Positions 1-5,370 are shown, counted from the first letter of the stretch. The stretch is DNA of 5,370 nucleotides from DATKZB01 sp035528235 (GCA_035528235.1 DATKZB010000315.1:1-5370); one strand, 5' to 3'. Notes: a model not told the origin generated them from the letters alone. A program made the numbers and translations.

Positions 1-83
1 TCACATTTTCTGAGAATTTACTGGCTTTCTTTGGCCGCCCTGAATTTCTGCGTGAGCCTATGGTGCACGTGAACGGCACTTAA
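1..83 (+). CDS. 3' tail of an unidentified reading frame (5' partial)
   Basis: Reading from base 3, an open frame enters the window and ends at a TAA stop at 81-83. The last residues include FSENLLAFFGRPEFLREP and the C-terminus MVHVNGT. I do not recognise the family. Codons are noticeably more AT-rich (TTT, TCT, AAT, TTA, CCT) than in the GC-rich genes further along, so it could be a horizontally acquired gene or a mobile-element gene, but nothing in 26 residues shows that. It would be convergent with the alpha-galactosidase gene. A frame this short can stay open by chance, so this is a tentative call that needs the sequence to the left of the window. Confidence 0.3.
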   Translation, partial: TFSENLLAFFGRPEFLREPMVHVNGT

Positions 84-87
84 TTCC

Positions 88-114
88 GTAAGTCGTTGTC
101 GGACAACGTATTAC
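88..114. repeat. 27-bp imperfect palindrome just after the first stop codon
   Basis: Perfect arms CGTTGTC (94-100) and GACAACG (102-108) flank one central base. Outer arms GTAA (88-91) and TTAC (111-114) extend the symmetry across two mismatched positions on each side. It begins five bases after the TAA at 81-83. As RNA it could fold as a hairpin ending the upstream transcript, but no T-tract follows. As DNA its two-fold symmetry fits a dimeric regulator site. The function is unknown. Confidence 0.5.
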
Positions 115-197
115 CCTTTGAAAAACCTGCGAAAGGCCAGCTCAACAACTCACCGGATCAAATTCGAGGTTCCCGTGGTGTTTCTGCCCAGTACTAT

Positions 198-278
198 ATA
201 GGGTGCGTGCTCCGCACGCACGCGGATGGGCCGCCAAGAATCCCCTAAAGCCGCGTGGGTCCATAGGACCCACCCTAC
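198..278. repeat. REP-like inverted hairpin pair A
   Basis: Two hairpins with 8-bp perfect stems and 3-base loops lie in opposite orientation. Hairpin 1 is GTGCGTGC/GCACGCAC around TCC (203-221). Hairpin 2 is GTGGGTCC/GGACCCAC around ATA (255-273). Flanks are mirrored: TAGGGTG at 199-205 against CACCCTA at 271-277, and CACGCGG at 219-225 against CCGCGTG at 251-257. The whole unit is thus one large imperfect palindrome. The stems differ from each other at two positions, and both changes are matched on the opposite arm, so pairing is kept. Read on the minus strand, hairpin 2 is preceded by GTAG plus one G, and hairpin 1 by ATAG plus one G. A 5' GTAG/GGAG-type tetranucleotide next to a short palindrome is the known hallmark of REPs mobilised by REP-associated tyrosine transposases. 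No such transposase is in the window. Confidence 0.65.
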
Positions 279-369
279 ATGATGGCGTGTGGCATGTTTC
301 GCCGGCGAAAGCCCACCCCAGCCTCCCAAGGCGGACCCGCCTAGGGCGGGGGCGGGCAGTGCGTAGTGC

Positions 370-444
370 GTAGGTCGGGTCAACAGACCCGACATCCCTC
401 TCCTTGGCGCGTGCGACCGAAAAGTCGGGTCTCTTGACCCGACC
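370..444. repeat. REP-like inverted hairpin pair B
   Basis: Two near-identical hairpins with stem GTCGGGTC/GACCCGAC lie in opposite orientation: 374-393 with loop AACA and 424-443 with loop TCTT (AAGA on the other strand). Counting one extra flanking base, 373-393 matches the reverse complement of 424-444 at 20 of 21 positions, the one difference being in the loop. GTAG (370-373) directly precedes the first stem, as in REP elements. The copies are separated by 30 bases, almost the same as the 33 bases between the hairpins of the pair at 203-273. The stem sequence differs from that pair, so these are either a second REP family or a diverged subfamily. Confidence 0.65.
420..444 (-). terminator. 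Candidate terminator of the alpha-galactosidase gene, formed by a REP-like hairpin
   Basis: Read on the minus strand, the hairpin GTCGGGTC-AAGA-GACCCGAC starts 23 bases after the TAA stop of the GH36 gene and runs straight into TTTT (complement of 420-423) and then CGG. An 8-bp GC-rich stem with a tetraloop followed by Ts resembles an intrinsic terminator, but four Ts is short. It may act instead as an mRNA 3'-end protector, a role known for REPs in enterobacteria. Confidence 0.4.
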
Positions 445-466
445 CGTCCGCCCAAGGTGCGTGGCT

Positions 467-2413
467 TTAGGCGCGTTTCCGTTTCCCGTGTCCGGTCCGT
501 CGGGCCTCCGGGCCGGCCACCGCGCCGCCCAGCGTCAAGCCGGCGGGCGGCGGAACGCTTGCCTTCGACACATAGTAGAGAACGCTGTGGTGCGGCGGAA
601 GTTCCGGCACCACTTCGGCGCAGCGACCGAGCGGCTCGTGGCCCTCGGGGCCCCACGTGAAACACCAGGCCGCCTTCTCGCCCACCAGTGGGTCCAGCGG
701 CAGGCGCTGCATGGCCGGCGCGTCGCCCGGGTTGAGGATGAGCACCGCCCAGGCCCGCCGCTCCGGAAACTCGCGGACCATCACCTCCAGTGGCCGCGGG
801 CGGCCCCAGAACGGATACCGCGCGGTCCACTGGCGGGGGCCGGGCTCGAGGAACCGCCACAGGGCCAGGCGCTCGGGCGGCAACTCGTGCAGCGCATCGG
901 ACGTGTCGACCACGCCGCCCAACATGCCCATCCAGAGCGCCAGCGACCGCGCGTCGGCATCGCTCATGTGGCTGTGGTGCTGGCGCAGCATAATCGCGTC
1001 GGGGTCGTTCTGGAACCACACGTTGTTCAGGTGCTGGCAGCCGATCGACTCCTCCAGCATGTTCTTGCACCCGTTCCAGTGGGCCGAAACGTCGCCGGCG
1101 ATGCGGTTGGCATCGACGTATCCGACGAGCGATGCAAACGGCGCGATGCACCCCAGCCAGAACGATTCCTCGCCGATTTCCTCGCGGATCATCGCCAGGA
1201 CGTCGCGCAGGTACTCGACCGACGTCTGGCCCGGCGTATGCCGCCGCACCGTGGCGGAATCGTGGACGCCCCAGAAGAGGAAGTCGGTCTTGAAGAACGT
1301 GGCGCCCCACCGCCGCAGCGTGCGGAAGACCGTCCGCAGGTACTCCATCGCGCCGGGGTGGCTGGAGTCGAGGACGTAGGTTTCCTCGTCCTGGATTCCC
1401 CAGACGCGGTCCTCGTAGTAGTGCCGCCACAGGGTGACGAGCGCCCCGTCGCTTTGCCGCAAGAGCCACTCGGGGTGCTCCGTGGCCAAACGGCTGCGGC
1501 AGCCGACCATGAACGGGGCGACCCAGATGCCCGGCCGATATCCGGCGGCCGCGATCTTCTCAAAGGCGGCTTGCAGGCCCGACGGCCACCGCCCGTTCGT
1601 CGTCAGCCAGTCGCCGCAATGGTCGAAGTACCCGGCGTCGATCTGCACCGTCTGGAGCGGCACGCGCGGCCTGAGGGCGTTGAACCCCGCCAGGTACTCC
1701 GCCAGGTTCTGCTCCGTCATGTGGTAATAGAGATAATACCATGAGCACCAGTGGTAGAACTGCGGTTGATGGGTGCGGGCGCCCATCTCCGCGGCGGTGG
1801 CGGCGGCCTCGGCCCGCAGGCCCTCCCACGGCGCCGCGGACTCGCTGAGGTACAGCGCGGGAAGCGCGAGCGCCTCCCGCCCCAGCGGCACGCCTTCGGT
1901 GCGGAAGACGGCGTCGAAGCGGCTCCGGAGCAGGTCCTCGAAGGCCGGGTACAGGGCGAACTTCAGGAGAAACCGCCGATGGTCGCGGGCCGCCACGACC
2001 AGCGTGGCGTCATCCGGCGCCACGAGCCCCGCCATGTTGTAGCCCGTCACGGGCTTCTCCGACGGAATCGCCCGAAAACCCGAGTGGTCGCCGAAGCCGA
2101 TGCCCTGGCGGAAAAACCGGTCGGCGCCTTCCACCCGTGCGCCGCCGATGGGCGCCAGGCGAAGCGGCGCCGCCCCCCGGCCGCGCAGCGCGGCCGCCAA
2201 CACGAGCGCGCGGCCCTCGCGGCCGAACCGCATGTCCACCCGGCCGCCGGCCAGGTGGTACCGGACGGTCCCGCTGCCGGCGGAGCGCCTGACCTCGACA
2301 CGCACACAGCGCAGCGGCCGGTCGTCGCAGACAGGGTAGCCGCCGCGCAGCGCCACCTTGCCGCCCACCACGTCAAACGAGCCGTCGTCATGCAGAATCC
2401 AACGAAGTGCCAT
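467..2413 (-). CDS. GH36-type alpha-galactosidase (melibiase), cytoplasmic
   Basis: The 648-residue product should hydrolyse terminal alpha-1,6-galactosyl bonds in melibiose- or raffinose-type oligosaccharides, with retention of configuration. It has an N-terminal beta-sandwich-like region (about 1-205) and a TIM barrel (about 210-520). Barrel motifs are HWCSWYYLYY (221-230), VQIDAGYFDHCGDW (256-269), GIWVAPF (295-301), FFKTDFLFWG (373-382), RIAGDVSAHW (437-446) and NDPDAIMLR (469-477). A small beta C-domain follows. By analogy with the family, D377 is the nucleophile and D441 the acid/base. No signal peptide or membrane segment is visible, so it acts in the cytoplasm on imported sugars. The start at 2413 is set by AAGGAGG nine bases upstream. 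The last 30 or so residues form a Gly/Pro-rich tail ending GKRKRA, beyond the usual domain. A phosphorylase remnant lies 78 bases upstream on the same strand. Other GH36 or GH31-like alpha-glycosidase specificities cannot be excluded. Confidence 0.9.
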   Translation of the reverse strand: MALRWILHDDGSFDVVGGKVALRGGYPVCDDRPLRCVRVEVRRSAGSGTVRYHLAGGRVDMRFGREGRALVLAAALRGRGAAPLRLAPIGGARVEGADRFFRQGIGFGDHSGFRAIPSEKPVTGYNMAGLVAPDDATLVVAARDHRRFLLKFALYPAFEDLLRSRFDAVFRTEGVPLGREALALPALYLSESAAPWEGLRAEAAATAAEMGARTHQPQFYHWCSWYYLYYHMTEQNLAEYLAGFNALRPRVPLQTVQIDAGYFDHCGDWLTTNGRWPSGLQAAFEKIAAAGYRPGIWVAPFMVGCRSRLATEHPEWLLRQSDGALVTLWRHYYEDRVWGIQDEETYVLDSSHPGAMEYLRTVFRTLRRWGATFFKTDFLFWGVHDSATVRRHTPGQTSVEYLRDVLAMIREEIGEESFWLGCIAPFASLVGYVDANRIAGDVSAHWNGCKNMLEESIGCQHLNNVWFQNDPDAIMLRQHHSHMSDADARSLALWMGMLGGVVDTSDALHELPPERLALWRFLEPGPRQWTARYPFWGRPRPLEVMVREFPERRAWAVLILNPGDAPAMQRLPLDPLVGEKAAWCFTWGPEGHEPLGRCAEVVPELPPHHSVLYYVSKASVPPPAGLTLGGAVAGPEARRTGHGKRKRA

Positions 2414-2422
2414 TGAATCTGC

Positions 2423-2429
2423 CCTCCTT
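2423..2429 (-). promoter_or_regulatory. Ribosome binding site of the alpha-galactosidase gene
   Basis: On the minus strand AAGGAGG lies nine bases before the ATG at 2413-2411. This near-perfect Shine-Dalgarno sequence fixes the start and argues against any of the longer or shifted alternatives. Confidence 0.8.
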
Positions 2430-2433
2430 GGGG

Positions 2434-2447
2434 CTCTCGGCCGAGAG
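2434..2447. repeat. Perfect 14-bp palindrome upstream of the alpha-galactosidase gene
   Basis: CTCTCGGCCGAGAG is its own reverse complement. It lies in the 78-base gap between the phosphorylase remnant and the alpha-galactosidase start, five bases upstream of the Shine-Dalgarno sequence. It could be an operator for a dimeric sugar-responsive regulator, or an mRNA hairpin affecting translation or read-through from the upstream gene. It lacks the usual LacI-family core (AANCGNTT-like), so I assign no regulator. Confidence 0.45.
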
Positions 2448-2491
2448 GCGCTTGGCGCAGACCAGCCCTTCCACCACCCTGTGCGAGCCGC

Positions 2492-2782
2492 TCATATCAC
2501 AACCTTGACCTCGTGGACGCCGCCGGCCAACGGCGGGATAATGTTTCCCTGCACCTTGCGGCCATCGACGGTGATGGACGTCGCGCCCTTCGAGCGGCCG
2601 GCCGCGTTGTCGAGTTCGATGTGGTAGGTCGCGCCGCGGAACTTCCGCACCACGCGGGCGCGGGCCATCGCCTGCGCCAGGCACGGGTCGATCAGCAGGC
2701 CCTGGGGATGCCGCCGCGCACCCAGGATCCACTCCACCAGCAGCATCGTGAACTCCGGCACCACGTTAATCAGCGGCGGCAC
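2492..2782 (-). pseudogene. C-terminal remnant of a GH94-type glycoside phosphorylase
   Basis: The frame ends at a TGA at 2494-2492. Its protein matches my memory of the C-terminal beta-sandwich of GH94 (cellobiose/cellodextrin/chitobiose phosphorylase) enzymes: VEWILGARR (16-24), GLLIDPCL (28-35), FRGATYHIELDN (48-59) and ITVDGRKVQGNIIPP (70-84), with a terminal HEVKVVI. The family is usually about 800 residues, so roughly nine-tenths, including the whole (alpha/alpha)6 catalytic barrel, is missing. Homology seems to begin at the Phe codon at about 2752. The eight or so codons before it read as the antisense of the adjoining beta-repeat gene, so the GTG at 2782 is not a real start. An intact enzyme would have fed sugar phosphates to the cytoplasm, in the same operon as the alpha-galactosidase. 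The exact donor sugar cannot be told from this tail. Confidence 0.75.
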
Positions 2783-4826
2783 CCTCCGACTGGGCAGCGC
2801 CAGTGCGTATCCCTCCGGAGTGATTCTGCAAATGGCTCAGGGCACGACCTTCGACTTGAACGGCAATAGCGCCACCATCAGCAACCTGCAAAACTCCGGC
2901 ACGGTCACCAGCAGCCTGATCACCTCGAGCGCCGTGGGAGGCCCCTTGACGCTCACCTGCAATTCGGGTGGCAGCTATACCTTCACCGGCATAATCGAGG
3001 ACGGGAACGCGACCGCCGTGAGTTTCAACTATGCCGGGGGTGGCTATACCCTGACCCTGGCGAATCACAACACCTACACCGGCACCACGACGATCACTAG
3101 CAAGTACCTCAAATTGGGGGTGGACAACGCTCTGTCCAGTGCCACGCGAGTCGTAGCGAACGGCATCTTGCTAATGAACGGCCGCACTCAGACCATCAAT
3201 GGCCTGAGTGGCTCGGGTGGCGGTGTTGAGGACGCGGGCACGCTGATCGTGGACTTCGGTTCGCGTCCCGGCACTGACAGCGACACTATATCTAGTACCG
3301 TTGGCAACAACAGCGCGCTGAACTTGACCAAGGCGGGCCCGGGCACTTTGAGTTTTTCGGGTGGCCTTGGATTCTATTCCACTGGTTTGTTGAAGATTAC
3401 CGGTGGCACGTTGAAGCTGACGTGCCTGCAAAACGCATCTCCGATCACGGTCTACGGCGGCGGGACCTTGGATGTGAACGGCAGTAAGTTTAGTATTAGC
3501 ACGCTGACCCTCGGCGACGCGGGCGGGACCATGGGCACGGTGCTGAACAGCAGCGGCACTCCCCAGACAATGACGCTTCAAGGGGGAACCACCGCGCTCA
3601 CAGTGCCCGCCGGGGCCGCCACAGGGAACGTCATCCAGGGAACCAACTTAAAACTGGGCCTGAGCAGCACTACCCAGACCATCACAGTCAACGGCGCGAG
3701 CGACCTGACCATCAACGCGGCGATACCCAACGGCCAACTGACCAAAGCCGGCACGGGCACGCTGATACTGACGGGGGCCAATACCTACAACTCCAGCGGC
3801 GGCAACACGATAATCAACGGCGGCGTCCTGCGGGCCAACCACGGCGTCGGCCTGCCCTCGACCAGCCCGCTGACCATTAACGGCGGTGTCTTCGAGACCG
3901 GCGCCAACCTTGCGCGGACCGGCGGCTCTGCGGCAGGCAACATGCAGATCACCGGCGGCACCAGCGGATTCAGCGCCTACGGCGCCGATGTCCAGGTCGC
4001 CTTCGGCACGCTCGGCAGCCCGACGGCCCTGACGTGGGGCAGTGGGTCATTCCTGCCGACCACCCTGGTCCTCAACGAGACCACCGCCGACCACAAGGTG
4101 ACTTTCCTGAACGCCATCAACCTGGGGGCTTCCACCCGGACGGTCAACGTGAACGCCAACGTGGCGGAGATGAGCGGCGCGCTCACCGGCACCGGCGCCA
4201 GCGGCCTGACGAAGGACGGCCCCGGCAAGTTGGTCCTTTCCTCGGCCGCCGCCAGTTCCTATACCGGCCCCACCCTCATCAAGGCCGGCATGATGATCGT
4301 CAACACCAACCTCTCGGCGTCCAGCGGCGTCACCGTCAAGAGCGGCGCCACCCTCGGCGGCACGGGCACCATCGCCGGATCGGTCAGCCTTGACTCCGGC
4401 GCCCACATCGCTCCAGGGGCGAGCGTCGGCACGATCCACGTCGGCTCGCTGACCCTCGTTTCGGGCAACATCGCCGACTTCGAATTCAAGAGCAGCCCGG
4501 CCTCAAACGACAAGATCGACGTCACCACGACCAACGGCCTGACCCTGAACGGCGGCACGATCAACCTCTTCGACGAAGCGGGCGGCCAGTGGATGGGCGT
4601 TAACCCCGTCGGCAGCCCGTACACCCTGTTCACCTATGCCGGCACGCTGGGTGGGGCAGCCTCGAACCTCTCGGTCGGGAACCCGGTGGGCGCCCAGACC
4701 TACACGTTCGCGTCCGGCAGCGGCAAAGTCACGCTGGATATCACGCCGGAACCGGCGACGATGGCCCTCCTGGGCCTGGGCGCCGTGGCGATGCTGTTCG
4801 GCCGCCGCCGCAGCCGCAAGTCGTAA
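2748..4826 (+). CDS. PEP-CTERM-anchored protein with autotransporter-type beta-strand repeats (5' truncated)
   Basis: The 692 residues are rich in Gly, Thr, Ser and Asn and form a beta-helix-like exoprotein. Repeats of the autotransporter-associated beta-strand (PATR) type appear near 1-15 (partial), 101-124, 192-224, 331-363 and 487-520. The clearest cores are LTKAGPGTLSFSGG, LTKAGTGTLILTGANTY and LTKDGPGKLVLSS, each followed by a GG-TL-L-type strand. The C-terminus is a PEP-CTERM signal: PEP (667-669), a hydrophobic helix (670-684) and GRRRSRKS. This should lead to sorting, cleavage and surface retention by an exosortase-type enzyme. No autotransporter beta-barrel is present. The N-terminus begins inside a repeat (NSGTTLISGGTLRLG) with no signal peptide, which such a protein needs, and the GTG at 2748 has no Shine-Dalgarno sequence. 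The gene has therefore lost its 5' end at the phosphorylase junction. The exact role (adhesion, matrix or cell surface) is unknown. Confidence 0.85.
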   Translation: MNSGTTLISGGTLRLGSASAYPSGVILQMAQGTTFDLNGNSATISNLQNSGTVTSSLITSSAVGGPLTLTCNSGGSYTFTGIIEDGNATAVSFNYAGGGYTLTLANHNTYTGTTTITSKYLKLGVDNALSSATRVVANGILLMNGRTQTINGLSGSGGGVEDAGTLIVDFGSRPGTDSDTISSTVGNNSALNLTKAGPGTLSFSGGLGFYSTGLLKITGGTLKLTCLQNASPITVYGGGTLDVNGSKFSISTLTLGDAGGTMGTVLNSSGTPQTMTLQGGTTALTVPAGAATGNVIQGTNLKLGLSSTTQTITVNGASDLTINAAIPNGQLTKAGTGTLILTGANTYNSSGGNTIINGGVLRANHGVGLPSTSPLTINGGVFETGANLARTGGSAAGNMQITGGTSGFSAYGADVQVAFGTLGSPTALTWGSGSFLPTTLVLNETTADHKVTFLNAINLGASTRTVNVNANVAEMSGALTGTGASGLTKDGPGKLVLSSAAASSYTGPTLIKAGMMIVNTNLSASSGVTVKSGATLGGTGTIAGSVSLDSGAHIAPGASVGTIHVGSLTLVSGNIADFEFKSSPASNDKIDVTTTNGLTLNGGTINLFDEAGGQWMGVNPVGSPYTLFTYAGTLGGAASNLSVGNPVGAQTYTFASGSGKVTLDITPEPATMALLGLGAVAMLFGRRRSRKS

Positions 4827-4855
4827 CCGCCCAGTTGGGGCCTGACGAACCACCC

Positions 4856-4886
4856 AGGCCGTCCCGCAAGGGACGGCCTTCTTTTT
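4856..4886 (+). terminator. Strong intrinsic terminator after the PEP-CTERM gene
   Basis: A perfect 10-bp stem, AGGCCGTCCC (4856-4865) with GGGACGGCCT (4870-4879), closes a GCAA tetraloop of the stable GNRA class. The T-rich tract TTCTTTTT (4879-4886) follows at once. It sits 30 bases after the TAA at 4826 and insulates the next gene. Confidence 0.92.
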
Positions 4887-5085
4887 GTGGGTGCGCCGGC
4901 CTTCGTCGTCGGCTTCTGGGCCTGGTGGCCAGCCTGCGCGTCCTGACGCAACCGATTCTCTCATAACACCTGGTACAAGAATCGGGAAGGGGCCAGGAGG
5001 GGGTCGCTTTTTCCATGCGGTATGTTGGCGACCGGCCGACTTCCTGCGAAACCGCCGGCGCGTATCCGTGTTCGATTCAGTAACC
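4887..5085. other. Intergenic region upstream of the PQQ-like protein gene
   Basis: About 200 bases without a credible gene. It must hold the promoter of the downstream gene if that gene is transcribed on its own, since a strong terminator lies just before it. I see no convincing -35/-10 pair. The one structured element is an inverted repeat at 4952-4985. Confidence 0.5.
4952..4985. repeat. 8-bp inverted repeat upstream of the PQQ-like protein gene
   Basis: CCGATTCT (4952-4959) and AGAATCGG (4978-4985) are perfect inverted copies separated by 18 bases. The element lies about 115 bases before the GTG start. Arm centres are 26 bases apart, which could suit a dimeric regulator or a 5'-leader hairpin. 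An 8-bp match over this span could also be chance. Confidence 0.35.
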
Positions 5086-5092
5086 AAGGAGG
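5086..5092 (+). promoter_or_regulatory. Ribosome binding site that selects the GTG start at 5100
   Basis: AAGGAGG lies seven bases before GTG at 5100-5102. An ATG at 5093-5095 follows it without any spacing and is in another frame with an implausible product, so the Shine-Dalgarno spacing favours the GTG. Confidence 0.8.
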
Positions 5093-5099
5093 ATGGCCC

Positions 5100-5370
5100 G
5101 TGCGGACACGGTTCAGGAACCTGACGTTGGTTGCCCTTGCGGCTGCGATCGTGGCGGTGGGTACGGCCTTGGCGGGTCCGAACCTCGCTCCGCCACCTTC
5201 CGCGGCATCCGCTGCGGCCGCTGTGCATCCGGCCGCAAAGGGGCCCGCCTCCGCGGCCGCATCGGTCCACGATTGGCCGCAATGGCGCGGGCCGGGTCGA
5301 GACAGCGTCGTGCCGCCGGGCGGGCCTGCCATCGCCGACAAGTGGCCGTCGGAGGGTCCGGCGAAGTTGT
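5100..5370 (+). CDS. Secreted PQQ-like (BamB-type) beta-propeller protein, N-terminal part
   Basis: The first 90 residues are in the window and the 3' end lies outside. The product starts with a clear Sec signal peptide: basic MRTRFRN, hydrophobic core LTLVALAAAIVAVGT and an ALA site, cut likely after A25. Residues 26-57 are a low-complexity Ala/Pro linker. Then comes DWPQWRGPGRDSV (58-70) and DKWPSEGPAKL (80-90), the entry sequence typical of PQQ-binding-like repeat beta-propeller proteins common in Planctomycetota and Verrucomicrobiota. Those proteins are exported to the periplasm or cell envelope. Many have no proven PQQ cofactor or enzyme activity, so only the fold is claimed. The GTG start is supported by AAGGAGG seven bases upstream. 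The gene is separated from the PEP-CTERM gene by a terminator, so it is probably its own transcription unit. Confidence 0.85.
   Translation, partial: MRTRFRNLTLVALAAAIVAVGTALAGPNLAPPPSAASAAAAVHPAAKGPASAAASVHDWPQWRGPGRDSVVPPGGPAIADKWPSEGPAKL

Larger units (their letters stand above)
84..466. other. Palindrome-rich intergenic region between convergent gene ends
   Basis: No credible gene lies here. The region holds a chain of inverted repeats: 88-114, hairpins at 203-221 and 255-273, a perfect 14-bp palindrome TTTCGCCGGCGAAA at 297-310, an imperfect GC-rich inverted repeat with arms 311-323 and 345-357 (11 of 13 positions complementary), and hairpins at 374-393 and 424-443. A 7-bp tandem duplication AGTGCGT occupies 358-371. 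It lies between the end of a possible + strand gene and the end of the minus-strand alpha-galactosidase gene, the usual setting for extragenic palindromes. Base composition rises from moderately AT-rich (1 to about 190) to strongly GC-rich (from about 300). Confidence 0.7.

Noticed and set aside
344..357. G-quadruplex in the G-rich tract
   Set aside because: Only three separate runs of three or more Gs are present, so a standard four-run quadruplex cannot form from this strand segment alone.
198..444. CRISPR array or attenuator
   Set aside because: The repeats are inverted rather than direct, the stems differ between pairs, and no regular repeat-spacer pattern or cas gene is present.
150..1744. 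Long open frames overlapping the alpha-galactosidase gene, one in another minus frame (150-1469) and one on the + strand (404-1744)
   Set aside because: Their products are Arg/Ala/Pro/Gly-rich with no recognisable motif, and they overlap a gene with clear GH36 motifs and a ribosome site. High GC content leaves such frames open by chance.
1751..2416. A + strand frame of 221 codons opposite the 5' part of the alpha-galactosidase gene
   Set aside because: Low-complexity Arg/Ala/Gln/His composition, no ribosome site, and antisense to a well-supported gene.
5109..5125. Short inverted repeat TCAGG-AA-CCTGA near the start of the beta-propeller gene
   Set aside because: It is inside coding sequence, has a two-base centre that cannot loop, and is readily explained by codons for the signal peptide.
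4503..5282. A minus-strand frame of 259 codons across the end of the PEP-CTERM gene, the terminator and the start of the beta-propeller gene
   Set aside because: It crosses a strong terminator and two well-supported genes on the other strand, and its product is Arg/Gly-rich with no domain.
5093..5370. ATG at 5093 as the start of the last gene
   Set aside because: It directly abuts the Shine-Dalgarno sequence, and its frame gives a Cys/Arg/Gly-rich product. The GTG at 5100 gives a textbook signal peptide followed by the WPQWRGP motif.

Overview
The window is GC-rich bacterial DNA, most likely from a Planctomycetota bacterium or a PVC-superphylum relative. This is inferred from gene content: a PEP-CTERM-anchored protein built of autotransporter-type beta-strand repeats, a secreted PQQ-like beta-propeller protein with the WPQWRGP entry motif, and cytoplasmic glycoside-processing enzymes. 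No rRNA, tRNA or CRISPR array is visible.

Layout. Bases 1-83 hold the 3' tail of an unidentified + strand reading frame. Bases 84-466 carry no gene but are packed with palindromes, including two inverted pairs of 8-bp-stem hairpins that look like REP/BIME elements. A complete GH36-type alpha-galactosidase gene lies on the minus strand (2413 to 467). Upstream of it, on the same strand, is a remnant of a GH94-type glycoside phosphorylase (stop at 2492). Near 2750 this remnant meets, head to head, a + strand PEP-CTERM protein gene (ending 4826) that has lost its own 5' end. A strong intrinsic terminator follows (4856-4886), then a 200-bp spacer, then the first 90 codons of a secreted PQQ-like beta-propeller protein (from 5100) that runs off the window.

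Biology. The GH94 remnant and the GH36 gene look like a former co-directional pair for cytoplasmic breakdown of imported oligosaccharides. Only the GH36 gene appears intact. The PEP-CTERM protein and the beta-propeller protein belong to the cell envelope.

The two most notable signals are the head-to-head truncation at about 2750, which is either a genomic deletion or rearrangement or a contig join, and the REP-like pairs with compensatory stem changes between the convergent gene ends. I did not find a convincing new multi-gene system.
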